A stretch of DNA of 8,135 nucleotides from positions 1 through 8,135 of the forward strand of contig JAHIUG010000040.1 in NCBI GenBank assembly GCA_018817245.1, in the 5' to 3' direction. The position numbers were made by a program, and so were the translations under genes. Each line of letters begins with the position of its first letter. Positions within the stretch are counted from its first letter, which is position 1. The stretch comes from Patescibacteria group bacterium. GTDB lineage: Bacteria; Patescibacteriota; Patescibacteriia; 2-12-FULL-60-25. The notes below the pieces were generated by a model that was not told the origin of the DNA, did not search any database, and was given only the letters and a program-made list of their open reading frames with translations. Positions 1-6,438 of this stretch are shown piece by piece.

Positions 1-174
1 ACAAGCACAGGAAGTGATTTTGCTTTTGCAACTTCAACAAGAGAAATCCAGACTAGCACAACATATGCCAATGATGATAGAATAGGGTTAATATATAAAG
101 CATCGATCACCGGCAGTACTGGTTCCGGCAACTATACACAAAAGATCTTTTACACAGTCACTGCAAACCTCTAA
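1..174 (+). CDS. C-terminal end of a WxL-like secreted surface protein (partial)
   Basis: Frame 1 is open from the window edge to TAA at 172-174, giving the last 57 residues of a protein that begins outside the window. The segment is rich in Ser, Thr, Gly and Tyr and ends in SGNYTQKIFYTVTANL. The product of the next large gene ends in AGAYSQTVTYTVTGSY, and both carry TSTTY some 30 residues before the end, so the two appear to be paralogues in tandem. The pattern of a Gly and Tyr followed by an alternating hydrophobic strand at the extreme C-terminus is how WxL cell-wall-binding domains end (family knowledge), but no W-x-L motif is visible, so the relation is distant and inferred. A surface location is likely from composition and neighbours. 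The coding call is secure; the function is not known. Confidence 0.8.
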   Translation, partial: TSTGSDFAFATSTREIQTSTTYANDDRIGLIYKASITGSTGSGNYTQKIFYTVTANL

Positions 175-184
175 TCGAGGCACA

Positions 185-352
185 ACAGATGCTCATGATT
201 TTTGATGATTATCTGTCGTTCCTTGAAAGGTCGAACCCCGAATTATGGGGCGGAACGAAAAATATTAACATGGGACACGGATTGATGTTTCTTTCACCAT
301 GAGGGGGAAAGACATGAATGCGTAAAACGCTTGCTCATGGAAAGCGCGTCCC
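185..352 (+). repeat. Three consecutive imperfect inverted repeats (structured intergenic RNA candidate)
   Basis: Hairpin A pairs ACAGAT (185-190) with ATCTGT (211-216), then TCAT (193-196) with ATGA (205-208), around an 8-nt loop. Hairpin B pairs CGTTCC (217-222) with GGAACG (252-257) and encloses CCCC (236-239) with GGGG (247-250). Hairpin C pairs GGGAC (272-276) with GTCCC (348-352), CG (278-279) with CG (345-346), CTTT (291-294) with AAAG (341-344), CCATGAG (297-303) with CTCATGG (334-340), and GCG (320-322) with CGC (328-330) around TAAAA. No T-run follows any of them, so none is a canonical terminator. I recognise no riboswitch family. The + strand orientation is assumed from the genes; the element could equally act as DNA. 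Confidence 0.5.
189..302 (+). other. Doubtful small ORF, 37 codons, with a Shine-Dalgarno
   Basis: ATG at 189 opens a frame that ends at TGA 300-302. GAGG at 177-180 sits 8 nt before the ATG, a normal ribosome-binding spacing and better than that of the large gene downstream. The predicted peptide begins MLMIFDDYLSFLERS and has neither a signal peptide nor a recognisable motif. An open run of this length is expected by chance fairly often, and the same bases form inverted repeats, so the ORF may be incidental. If translated it would be a small cytosolic protein or a leader peptide lying between two surface-protein genes. Confidence 0.22.
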
Positions 353-380
353 GAACTATAAGAAGAATTAATAAAAAATT

Positions 381-1415
381 ATGAAAAAACATTTAAGACA
401 TTTTTTTGCCTTGGGAACGATTGTGGCATTGTTGGCATCCTTCGCGCCTGCTACGGCCGGCGGCGTGGCTGTAACTTTGACTCCGAGCAGCAGTTCCTCT
501 GCAACAGAGGAGGTGACGATTTCATGGACTGCTTCCGGAGAGTACGTTACCGGTACAACCATTACGTTCACAACTCTTGATCCGTTCGCGTCGATTACAG
601 ATAGCTGCGGCGGCTCGCCAGATCTTGACCTAAACGACGATGCCACGCCAAATGGTACTTTCGGGCAAGCTACTACAACCGCTTCTGCCACGTTTACCGT
701 GTCAACGTCCACAGGTTTTGGCGGTAGCACTGACCTTACCATGGCTTTGTGTCTGGTTTTGGAACTACCTACCGGGGCAGAAAACTATTCGATTTCGCTT
801 TTGTCGTCTAACCCGGTAGACTTTGGTTCCGCTTTGTTCTATGCGAACGGAGGCAACACAGTAGCTGTTTCAGCCACTGTTCCGGCAACACTATCGTTTG
901 CCATTAGGAATGCGGCGGATAGCTCCACTATCAATACATGTGCATTAGGCACACTGGGCACTACTGCCACATCCACATGCAGCTACCGTCTGCGAATAGC
1001 AACGAATGCTTCTAATGGGTTCAGTTCTACGGTGGTAGCTAACCAGGATTTTGGTACCGGAAGCGCCACCATGACCAATGTGGTGGATGACGGCACTGAC
1101 CCGGTGGCAGGTACTGAGTTATATGGATTCGGATATATAGTCGCTGCAACAGAAGGCGGCCGTAATACGAGCACGCAAGCGTATACCGAGGCCGCTGTTG
1201 AAAATGCATCGACCGGATTTACGTTTAACGCTGATCCTACTGCGGTTCCAACTTCGTCCAAGTCCTTCATTAGTTACAATGCTCCGTTTAAGACGGGTGC
1301 CGCATCTTCACCCACATCTACAACATATGTGGAACACGCGGCTTCGATCCATGATGCCACTCCAGCTGGCGCATATAGCCAAACCGTTACTTACACGGTG
1401 ACCGGTTCGTACTAG
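381..1415 (+). CDS. Secreted WxL-like surface protein
   Basis: The product is 344 residues. Residues 1-26 form a signal peptide: a basic start (MKKHLRHFF), a hydrophobic core and a likely cut after PATA. Residues 27-166 form a beta-rich domain ending in NTVAVSATV, which resembles the end of the N-terminal domain of the 2515-6111 product (QVIVSATV). Residues 167-344 form a second domain with a Cys pair (C187, C200), a segment near 201-220 recalling the GW-like strand of WxL domains, and the terminal strand AGAYSQTVTYTVTGSY. The literal W-x-L motif is absent. There is no LPXTG sorting motif and no C-terminal membrane helix, so envelope attachment would have to be non-covalent. The ATG is chosen because it gives a complete signal peptide; upstream is A-rich without a Shine-Dalgarno. 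The neighbouring DUF916-like gene supports the WxL-like reading. The coding call is certain; the family assignment is inferred. Confidence 0.9.
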   Translation: MKKHLRHFFALGTIVALLASFAPATAGGVAVTLTPSSSSSATEEVTISWTASGEYVTGTTITFTTLDPFASITDSCGGSPDLDLNDDATPNGTFGQATTTASATFTVSTSTGFGGSTDLTMALCLVLELPTGAENYSISLLSSNPVDFGSALFYANGGNTVAVSATVPATLSFAIRNAADSSTINTCALGTLGTTATSTCSYRLRIATNASNGFSSTVVANQDFGTGSATMTNVVDDGTDPVAGTELYGFGYIVAATEGGRNTSTQAYTEAAVENASTGFTFNADPTAVPTSSKSFISYNAPFKTGAASSPTSTTYVEHAASIHDATPAGAYSQTVTYTVTGSY

Positions 1416-1428
1416 CTTGGTTTTATTT

Positions 1429-1477
1429 CTTGGCCCTTGACGTATCCTGTTTGACATAGCAGGCCGTTGGGGCCAAG
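1429..1477 (+). repeat. GC-rich inverted repeat between the WxL-like and DUF916-like genes
   Basis: CTTGGCCC (1429-1436) pairs perfectly with GGGCCAAG (1470-1477). The 33-nt interior holds a second pairing, CCTG (1446-1449) with CAGG (1460-1463). No T-run follows, so it is not a canonical intrinsic terminator. It could be an attenuator, an RNA stabiliser or processing site, or a weak terminator. The rest of the 97-bp gap is an A-rich stretch leading into the next ATG, with no clear Shine-Dalgarno. Confidence 0.5.
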
Positions 1478-1512
1478 GTTATAGGACTAAGGCCTAATTA
1501 TTAAAAAAACAT

Positions 1513-2508
1513 ATGAAGCTATTTAGTTTACGTTCCGCGCTCTTTTCGCTTATTGGTGTTTCCGGTCTGTTCGGATTATTATTTTTTCACACGCCGATAG
1601 TCCGTGCCATTACCGTATCTCCGGTCATTGTTGATTTAGAGATAGATCCGGGCAAATCCACACAAGGCTCTTTGCACATCACTAATTCAACTGAAAAAAC
1701 AGCCACATATTATCTGAATGTACAAAATTTCGTGGCGCAGGGCGAGGAAGGCCATCAGGATTTTTTGCCTGAAGGTGAGCTTTTTGGTCTGGCCTCATGG
1801 ATAACTCCGGAAACCGAGAGTGTTACATTGGAGCCAAATGAGTCGGGCGACTTTCGTTATGTGGTAAACGTTCCGCAAGACGCGGAGCCGGGTGGTCATT
1901 ACGCGGCAGTCTTTTTCTCAACACGACCGGCTTCGGCCGAAGAAGGGTCATCTGTGGGTGTCGGCGCCAAAACAGGTATACTGTTTTTGTTGCGAGTGGC
2001 AGGAGATATAATTGAAGATGCAAGAGTAGAATCTTTTACAACCACCGGGGGTTGGCACAATAGATTGCCGGTTTACCTTACCTTAAGGGTTAAGAATTTG
2101 GGGAATGTACATATCAGACCCGAGGGCGACATTATCGTCAGAAGCATGTTTGGTTCTATTGCAGATAAAATACCCGCAAATTCCCGCCGTGCCGCTGTTT
2201 TGCCTGACAGTATTCGCAGGGTCGAAGCCGCTTGGGCTAAAACTTTTGACATGGAGCAAGGGGGGTTTTTCACAGAGCTGAAAAATGAATGGAACAATTT
2301 TGCTCTTGGTCGATATACGGCCGAGCTCGACGCAAGGTACGGCGTCACCAAGCAGCCTCTATCCGCGCAAGTAACTTTTTGGGTAATTCCATGGCGTGTG
2401 TTGTCGATCGTCGTATTATTATTAGTCGTACTTTTGTTCTTGCTGAAAGGCTACAATAAGATGGTGGTTAGATCAGCTTTGAAACAACATACTCCAAAAA
2501 ACAAGTAG
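1513..2508 (+). CDS. DUF916/WxL-interacting-like membrane-anchored surface protein
   Basis: The product is 331 residues. Residues 1-32 form a signal peptide (basic start, long hydrophobic core, likely cut after VRA). Residues 33-137 match the DUF916-type peptidoglycan-binding domain by pattern: ITVSPVIVDLEIDPGKS, then HITNS, a WITPE segment, LEPNESGDF, and VPQDAEPGGHYAAVFFS. Residues 155-290 form a second beta-sandwich with the VKNLGNVHIRPEG strand-turn typical of such proteins. Residues 294-312 are a transmembrane helix, followed by a basic tail (KGYNK and ending TPKNK) that should be cytoplasmic. In Firmicutes, proteins of this layout sit next to WxL proteins and help hold them at the wall (family knowledge). 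Here the neighbour is a WxL-like protein, so a similar anchoring role is inferred. Stop TAG 2506-2508 lies 6 bp before the next ATG, so the two genes are probably co-transcribed. No Shine-Dalgarno is seen before this start. Confidence 0.9.
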   Translation: MKLFSLRSALFSLIGVSGLFGLLFFHTPIVRAITVSPVIVDLEIDPGKSTQGSLHITNSTEKTATYYLNVQNFVAQGEEGHQDFLPEGELFGLASWITPETESVTLEPNESGDFRYVVNVPQDAEPGGHYAAVFFSTRPASAEEGSSVGVGAKTGILFLLRVAGDIIEDARVESFTTTGGWHNRLPVYLTLRVKNLGNVHIRPEGDIIVRSMFGSIADKIPANSRRAAVLPDSIRRVEAAWAKTFDMEQGGFFTELKNEWNNFALGRYTAELDARYGVTKQPLSAQVTFWVIPWRVLSIVVLLLVVLLFLLKGYNKMVVRSALKQHTPKNK

Positions 2509-2511
2509 GAG
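2507..2511 (+). promoter_or_regulatory. Ribosome-binding site overlapping the upstream stop codon
   Basis: AGGAG at 2507-2511 overlaps the TAG stop of the DUF916-like gene and stands only 3 nt before ATG 2515. The spacing is shorter than usual, which suggests translational coupling between the two genes. The two large ORFs starting at 381 and 1513 lack such a motif. Confidence 0.5.
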
Positions 2512-2514
2512 TAA

Positions 2515-5500
2515 ATGACGAGAAACAGATCCCATGCTTTAAAGACTTCAGTCGTGATGCTGGTTGTCACGGCTGTTGTGTTTGTCGTTGCTTTTTCAGT
2601 CCGCGCTTCTTTGATTAATCAGGCAACTTATACGCTGACAAGACACAAAATCTCCACGCTTGCAGATCATGAAGCGAGTTTTCAAACACCGAGCGGCGTA
2701 GATTCTTCTGCTGACACAATTACCCTGACTTATCCGGCAGGTTTTTCATTTGGAAGCGTTGGTGTGGGTGATATAGATTTATTTCATGGGCCTACAACAG
2801 GATTGGAAACCAATGAGACGCTCGCGGCTTCGGCATCTGGCGGAGTATGGGGAGTGAATATCAGTGGCAGTATCATTACTTTTACAGCTCCAACCGATTC
2901 CGCCGGCGGTGAGATAGCCATAAATGATTTTGTATTGATTCGTATCGGCGCAAACGCATCAGGCGGAACTAATCAAATAACAAATCCTGCATCCGCTCAA
3001 CAGGCACAGATTGTTTTAGGGGGTACATTCGGAGATACGGGAACAATGACAGTCCCGATTGTTGGCGATGATCAGGTGATTGTATCGGCTACTGTTGTGG
3101 GGGGTGTGCCTCCGGTGGTTCCTCCTCCTACGCCTCAGCCATCGCCCACAGATGTTATGCCGCCTGTTATTTCCAACGTACAGGTAATAAATATCTCAAC
3201 CAGTACGGCTACCATCACATGGAGCACAAATGAATCATCCGATTCAAAGATTGAATATGGCATAACCGCGGGGTATGGAAGCGGCACAGCTAGTAATTCA
3301 TCATTAGTCACCCAGCATTCTTTGATTCTGACGAATCTAACACCTGCTACAGTTTATCACTTTCGAGTTTCATCAAAGGACTCATCAAATAATCAGGCCG
3401 TGTCCGTTGATTATACTTTTGCTACTCTGGGCGACATCGTTCCCCCTGTTATTTCAAATGTTCAGATCGTTGACATTACCGATGTATCAGCCCGGGTCAC
3501 ATGGAAGACTAATGAGCTCGCTGACTCGAAGGTTAATTATGGTACGACAACCTTCTACGGTTTGTATTTAACCAAATCCGGATTCGTCACGCAGCATTCC
3601 ATACTAATTACCGGATTAAAACCCAGTACCCTCTACCATCTTTTTGTAACCTCTAAAGATCAGTCAAACAATACCGCCACATCTACAGATAGGACATTTG
3701 TTACTTTGGCGGATGTAACACCGCCGGCGAACGTATCAAATTTTAAAGCCGTAGGAGAAGACGGGGTTGTTAAATTGAGCTGGACAATGCCGCCTGATCC
3801 GGATTTGGCCGGCGTTATCATTGTGCGCAAGCAAGGCGGTTACCCGGCTAATCCGGATGATGGAGTTTTTGTATATTCGGGAAAGGGAACGTCAACCAAG
3901 GATTCCAATGTTGTAAATGGCATCACTTATTTTTACGGCGCCTTCTCATTTGATTTTTATAATAATTTTTCTTCCGGTGCTTTGGCCATGGCAACACCGG
4001 AGGGTCCCATAGAAATAGTTCCGGAAAACACGGATTCGCTTTGTTCGAATGGCATTGATGATGATTCGGATGGTTTGGTGGACTGTTTTGATGCTGATTG
4101 TTCCAGAACCTCTGTCTGTGCGCTGCCGATCCCACCGGTTTCGGAAAACACGAATGCCGCTTGTTCAAATGGTATAGACGATGATGGTGATGGATTAAGA
4201 GATTGCGCTGATCCTGATTGTTTTCAGATCGATGTATGTAAGATTCCGGTACCGCTTCCTCCGGAGCCTGCATTGCCTCTGCCGCCAGCGCCTCCGACGG
4301 TTCCGGTTCCCATCAAGCCGGTACCAACCCCGGTAGGCGAAATAGTGAAGATTACACCGGCTTTTTATGGAGCCGGCGGCACGGTTCAATTAATTCCGGA
4401 TTCTCTGCGTGAGTTCGGGACATTGAGCGGTTCTGCTGTATTGGTAAGTGTCCCAACCACCGGCTTGGGCGTTGAGCCTAAAGTGGCATATCTAACAGTA
4501 GGCGGTTCGGTTTATAATTTAGCACTCAATTCTGACGGCACTGGATTCGAAGGCGCATTCGTAGCACCTTCATTTGGGAGTTATGCGGTTTCGGTTTCCA
4601 TGACTTTTCAAGGTGGAGGAGCGGCTGTTGAATTTTACAGTTTATTATCTCAATCTGGAGGCCGTGTGGTTGAAGAGTTTTTAACAAAACAAGGCAATCA
4701 AGGCATCGCAGGTGCGACCGTTCGTCTGTTCGTAGATCAGGGCGGTTGGGTTTTGTGGAATGGAGCGCCGTACAATCAAAGTAACCCACAGCTTACGGGC
4801 GTGAACGGAGGGTATGCTTTTATTGTTCCGAACGGTATCTATTTTCTTGAAGTTGAAAAATCTGGATTCATAACCAAGGCATCTCCAGAGCGTATAATTA
4901 CCAAAAACGTTATTGGCGAATTGATTGGATTGGTTTCAGTTCCACCGCCGCCAGTGATTAAGCCCGAAGTCCCAATACTCGAAAATGTTGTTGAAGTTAC
5001 TAAAAATGTAGCCAAACAAGCTGTTGCCAGCGTTACTGAAGTACGAGCATTTATTCAACAGCCAGAAGTGCAAAAGGTTGTAGAGGAAACCGTATCACCG
5101 GCAGTGCTTGGTGTAGCGATTATTAACGTGAGTACTGCGTTACCATTGTTTAATATTTTGACTTATCTTCAATTCTTGTTTACTCAACCCATATTATTGC
5201 TCGATCGTTTCCGCAAAAAGAAGAGAAAGTGGGGTGTCGTTTACAATACGCTAACAAAAATGCCGGTGGATTTGGCTATCGTACGTTTGCAACAACACCC
5301 AACTAAATTGTCAGTTCAGACCAAGGTCACTGATAAACATGGCCGTTATTCGTTTATTCCAAAGCCGGGTAACTATGTATTAGATGTCGTTAAACCGGCA
5401 CATACTTTCCCAACTCAATACCTTAAGGGTAAAGCCAGTGATTTGGCGTACACAGACCTCTATCATGGAGCACCAGTTGCCATGACCCCGGGCAAAAGTT

Positions 5501-6111
5501 TGGCTTTTAACGTTCCAATTGATCCTATTGAAAAGGCACCGACACCACGGAAGATTATGATTAAGAAAGTACTGAGTGCAGTACAGGGGAATATCGCTCT
5601 TTTGAGTGTTACGGCATCAGGTATAGCATTTGTTGTTACACCAAGGATTTCGGTAGGGGCAATGTTTCTGGTGCAAATAGGAGCTTATTTTGTCTTCCGC
5701 AGACTCGGTGCTCCCACGAAGCCAAAAGATTGGGGGGCTATCTATGACCGACAGACCAAGCAACCTCTTTCAAGAGTGGTTGTGCGTATTTTTGACAAGC
5801 AGTTCAATAAGCTTTTAGAAACGCAAGTAACCGATAAAAGTGGTAAATATGGCTTTTTGGTGCGTCGTAACGTTTATTACATTACAGCAGAACTGTTGGG
5901 GTATGAAAAATACACCTCTCCGGATATTGATTTGAGCGGTAAGGATGAGGCATTGGTTGATCAGAATATTGTATTAAAAAAGGGATCCTCCCTCCCCGCA
6001 CAGCCGATCCAGCAGCAAAAACCACCTACCACAGAGGCAATACCGCCCGTACCCACTCCTAAGCCGGCTCAGTCGCAGGTTCCTCCGCCAGTACCAAATG
6101 AAAAAGGATAA
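2515..6111 (+). CDS. Giant membrane-anchored mosaic surface protein (FN3, MopE-like and carboxypeptidase-regulatory-like domains)
   Basis: The product is 1198 residues. Residues 1-31 are a signal or membrane anchor (basic start, hydrophobic 11-29). Residues 32-194 form a beta domain ending QVIVSATV, similar to that of the 381-1415 product. A proline linker follows at 198-211. Two fibronectin-III-like repeats (216-305 and 310-398) each start PPVISNVQ with a 94-residue period; a divergent third spans 404-494. Two Cys/Asp-rich repeats (510-535, 550-575) contain CSNGIDDD and resemble MopE-type metal-binding motifs. A second proline linker is at 578-606, then a beta domain near 608-710. Carboxypeptidase-regulatory-like domains lie at about 718-785, 905-1002 and 1072-1157. 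Hydrophobic segments at 863-897 and 1025-1062 are each followed by basic clusters (RKKKRK, RR). The tail from 1161 is Pro/Gln-rich. The layout suggests a membrane-tethered adhesin or scaffold. There is no enzyme active site that I can see. Co-transcription with the DUF916-like gene is likely from the 6-bp gap, and a terminator follows the stop by 16 bp. Confidence 0.92.
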   Translation: MTRNRSHALKTSVVMLVVTAVVFVVAFSVRASLINQATYTLTRHKISTLADHEASFQTPSGVDSSADTITLTYPAGFSFGSVGVGDIDLFHGPTTGLETNETLAASASGGVWGVNISGSIITFTAPTDSAGGEIAINDFVLIRIGANASGGTNQITNPASAQQAQIVLGGTFGDTGTMTVPIVGDDQVIVSATVVGGVPPVVPPPTPQPSPTDVMPPVISNVQVINISTSTATITWSTNESSDSKIEYGITAGYGSGTASNSSLVTQHSLILTNLTPATVYHFRVSSKDSSNNQAVSVDYTFATLGDIVPPVISNVQIVDITDVSARVTWKTNELADSKVNYGTTTFYGLYLTKSGFVTQHSILITGLKPSTLYHLFVTSKDQSNNTATSTDRTFVTLADVTPPANVSNFKAVGEDGVVKLSWTMPPDPDLAGVIIVRKQGGYPANPDDGVFVYSGKGTSTKDSNVVNGITYFYGAFSFDFYNNFSSGALAMATPEGPIEIVPENTDSLCSNGIDDDSDGLVDCFDADCSRTSVCALPIPPVSENTNAACSNGIDDDGDGLRDCADPDCFQIDVCKIPVPLPPEPALPLPPAPPTVPVPIKPVPTPVGEIVKITPAFYGAGGTVQLIPDSLREFGTLSGSAVLVSVPTTGLGVEPKVAYLTVGGSVYNLALNSDGTGFEGAFVAPSFGSYAVSVSMTFQGGGAAVEFYSLLSQSGGRVVEEFLTKQGNQGIAGATVRLFVDQGGWVLWNGAPYNQSNPQLTGVNGGYAFIVPNGIYFLEVEKSGFITKASPERIITKNVIGELIGLVSVPPPPVIKPEVPILENVVEVTKNVAKQAVASVTEVRAFIQQPEVQKVVEETVSPAVLGVAIINVSTALPLFNILTYLQFLFTQPILLLDRFRKKKRKWGVVYNTLTKMPVDLAIVRLQQHPTKLSVQTKVTDKHGRYSFIPKPGNYVLDVVKPAHTFPTQYLKGKASDLAYTDLYHGAPVAMTPGKSLAFNVPIDPIEKAPTPRKIMIKKVLSAVQGNIALLSVTASGIAFVVTPRISVGAMFLVQIGAYFVFRRLGAPTKPKDWGAIYDRQTKQPLSRVVVRIFDKQFNKLLETQVTDKSGKYGFLVRRNVYYITAELLGYEKYTSPDIDLSGKDEALVDQNIVLKKGSSLPAQPIQQQKPPTTEAIPPVPTPKPAQSQVPPPVPNEKG
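3160..3708 (+). repeat. Tandem fibronectin-III-like coding repeats, 282-bp period
   Basis: Residues 216-305 and 310-398 of the 2515-6111 product align directly. Both start PPVISNVQ, and both contain a TW strand followed by TNE, then DSK, YG, VTQHS, a Leu-x-Pro turn before Tyr-His, and SKD with SNN, ending with TF(A/V)TL. The period is 94 residues. The repeats are in phase and diverged, so they are an old internal duplication and not a recombining DNA repeat. They probably act as stalk or binding domains outside the cell. Confidence 0.8.
4018..4257 (+). repeat. Two Cys/Asp-rich MopE-like repeats, 120-bp period
   Basis: Residues 502-541 and 542-581 of the large mosaic protein form a 40-residue tandem repeat. 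Each copy has SNGIDDD, then DGL, DC, a D-x-DC pair and a final Cys, giving four cysteines and a dense Asp/Gly loop. The pattern matches the putative metal-binding repeat seen in many secreted bacterial proteins (MopE-like, family knowledge). Disulfides and calcium or other metal binding are inferred. The repeats are followed by a proline-rich linker, consistent with a rigid spacer. Confidence 0.75.
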
Positions 6112-6127
6112 AACAAATCCGCAAATT

Positions 6128-6162
6128 AATGGAGTTATTCACAGGGTAACTCCATTTTTTTT
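6128..6162 (+). terminator. Rho-independent terminator after the large mosaic gene
   Basis: AATGGAGTTA (6128-6137) pairs perfectly with TAACTCCATT (6147-6156) around a 9-nt loop. Eight T residues run from 6155 to 6162. It starts 16 bp after the TAA of the mosaic gene and should end the transcript carrying the DUF916-like and mosaic genes. The last two A-T pairs overlap the T-run, so the effective stem is about 8-10 bp. The loop also contains TTATTCACA, a DnaA-box-like 9-mer. Confidence 0.88.
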
Positions 6163-6191
6163 ATTCGACCACTATTAGTTATGTAAGGATC

Positions 6192-6200
6192 TGATAAAAT
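6192..6200 (+). promoter_or_regulatory. Possible extended -10 promoter element
   Basis: TGATAAAAT at 6192-6200 fits an extended -10 (TG, one base, then TAAAAT, five of six to TATAAT). It lies 30 bp after the terminator and about 265 bp before the last gene. No recognisable -35 is found 16-18 bp upstream. The surrounding sequence is AT-rich, where such motifs arise easily. Confidence 0.25.
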
Positions 6201-6297
6201 CGAATTAACAACTTATCAACAGTTAAACATTCACCTATTTATCATAAATTTCAATATCTATAGGATAATTTTCAATATATTGATTCTGTTATTATTA

Positions 6298-6438
6298 ATG
6301 ATGTACCTGGACAGCCTATCCATAGCGCAGGTCACACATCAATTTGTGTATAGCGACGGTCGCCTAGCGACTAAAGTGGTTTGTCGCGATGCACAACCTA
6401 TTGTGGATAAGTCTAATCCCAAGTACGTGGCTTTCTGA
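6298..6438 (+). other. Doubtful small ORF, 46 codons, at the GC boundary
   Basis: ATG 6298 (followed at once by a second ATG) opens a frame to TGA 6436-6438. The peptide begins MMYLDSLSIAQVTHQFV and has balanced composition, one Cys and no signal peptide; I recognise no family. Its start falls exactly where GC rises from about 22% to 48%, and its stop lies inside the perfect hairpin at 6430-6451. No Shine-Dalgarno precedes it. The same bases contain several inverted repeats and a DnaA box, so it may be non-coding. If real, it could be a leader peptide for the large gene starting 26 bp after its stop. Confidence 0.22.
6353..6405 (+). repeat. Cluster of GCGAC/GTCGC inverted repeats and adjacent hairpin
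   Basis: GCGAC occurs at 6353-6357 and 6367-6371, and its complement GTCGC at 6359-6363 and 6383-6387. Two mutually exclusive hairpins are possible: 6359-6371 (5 bp, loop CTA), and 6367-6387 (GCGAC with GTCGC, then AAA with TTT around GTGG, one bulged T). A third hairpin pairs CACAA (6392-6396) with TTGTG (6401-6405). TAGCGAC is also a direct repeat with 14-bp spacing (6351 and 6365). Alternative pairing of this kind is what a switching leader RNA would show, but no known riboswitch is recognised. Confidence 0.4.

Noticed and set aside
272..352. Known riboswitch (c-di-GMP, TPP, cobalamin, preQ1 and similar)
   Set aside because: None of the conserved core motifs that I know is present; only base pairing supports a structured RNA.
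1429..1477. Rho-independent terminator after the WxL-like gene
   Set aside because: The stem is good but there is no T-run after it and the interior is 33 nt long.
1451..1485. TTGACA at 1451-1456 with TATAGG at 1480-1485 as a sigma-70 promoter
   Set aside because: The spacer is 23 bp, well outside the usual 16-18, and both elements lie in or beside the 1429-1477 inverted repeat.
368..4789. Minus-strand and alternate-frame ORFs overlapping the large genes (for example 368-742, 983-1270, 3923-4273, 4526-4789)
   Set aside because: They lie wholly over well-supported + strand genes, show no recognisable domains, and have compositions expected from reading the opposite strand of Thr/Ser/Val-rich genes.
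381..6111. Sortase-anchored (LPXTG) surface proteins
   Set aside because: No LPXTG-like motif followed by a hydrophobic segment and basic tail was found at any C-terminus.
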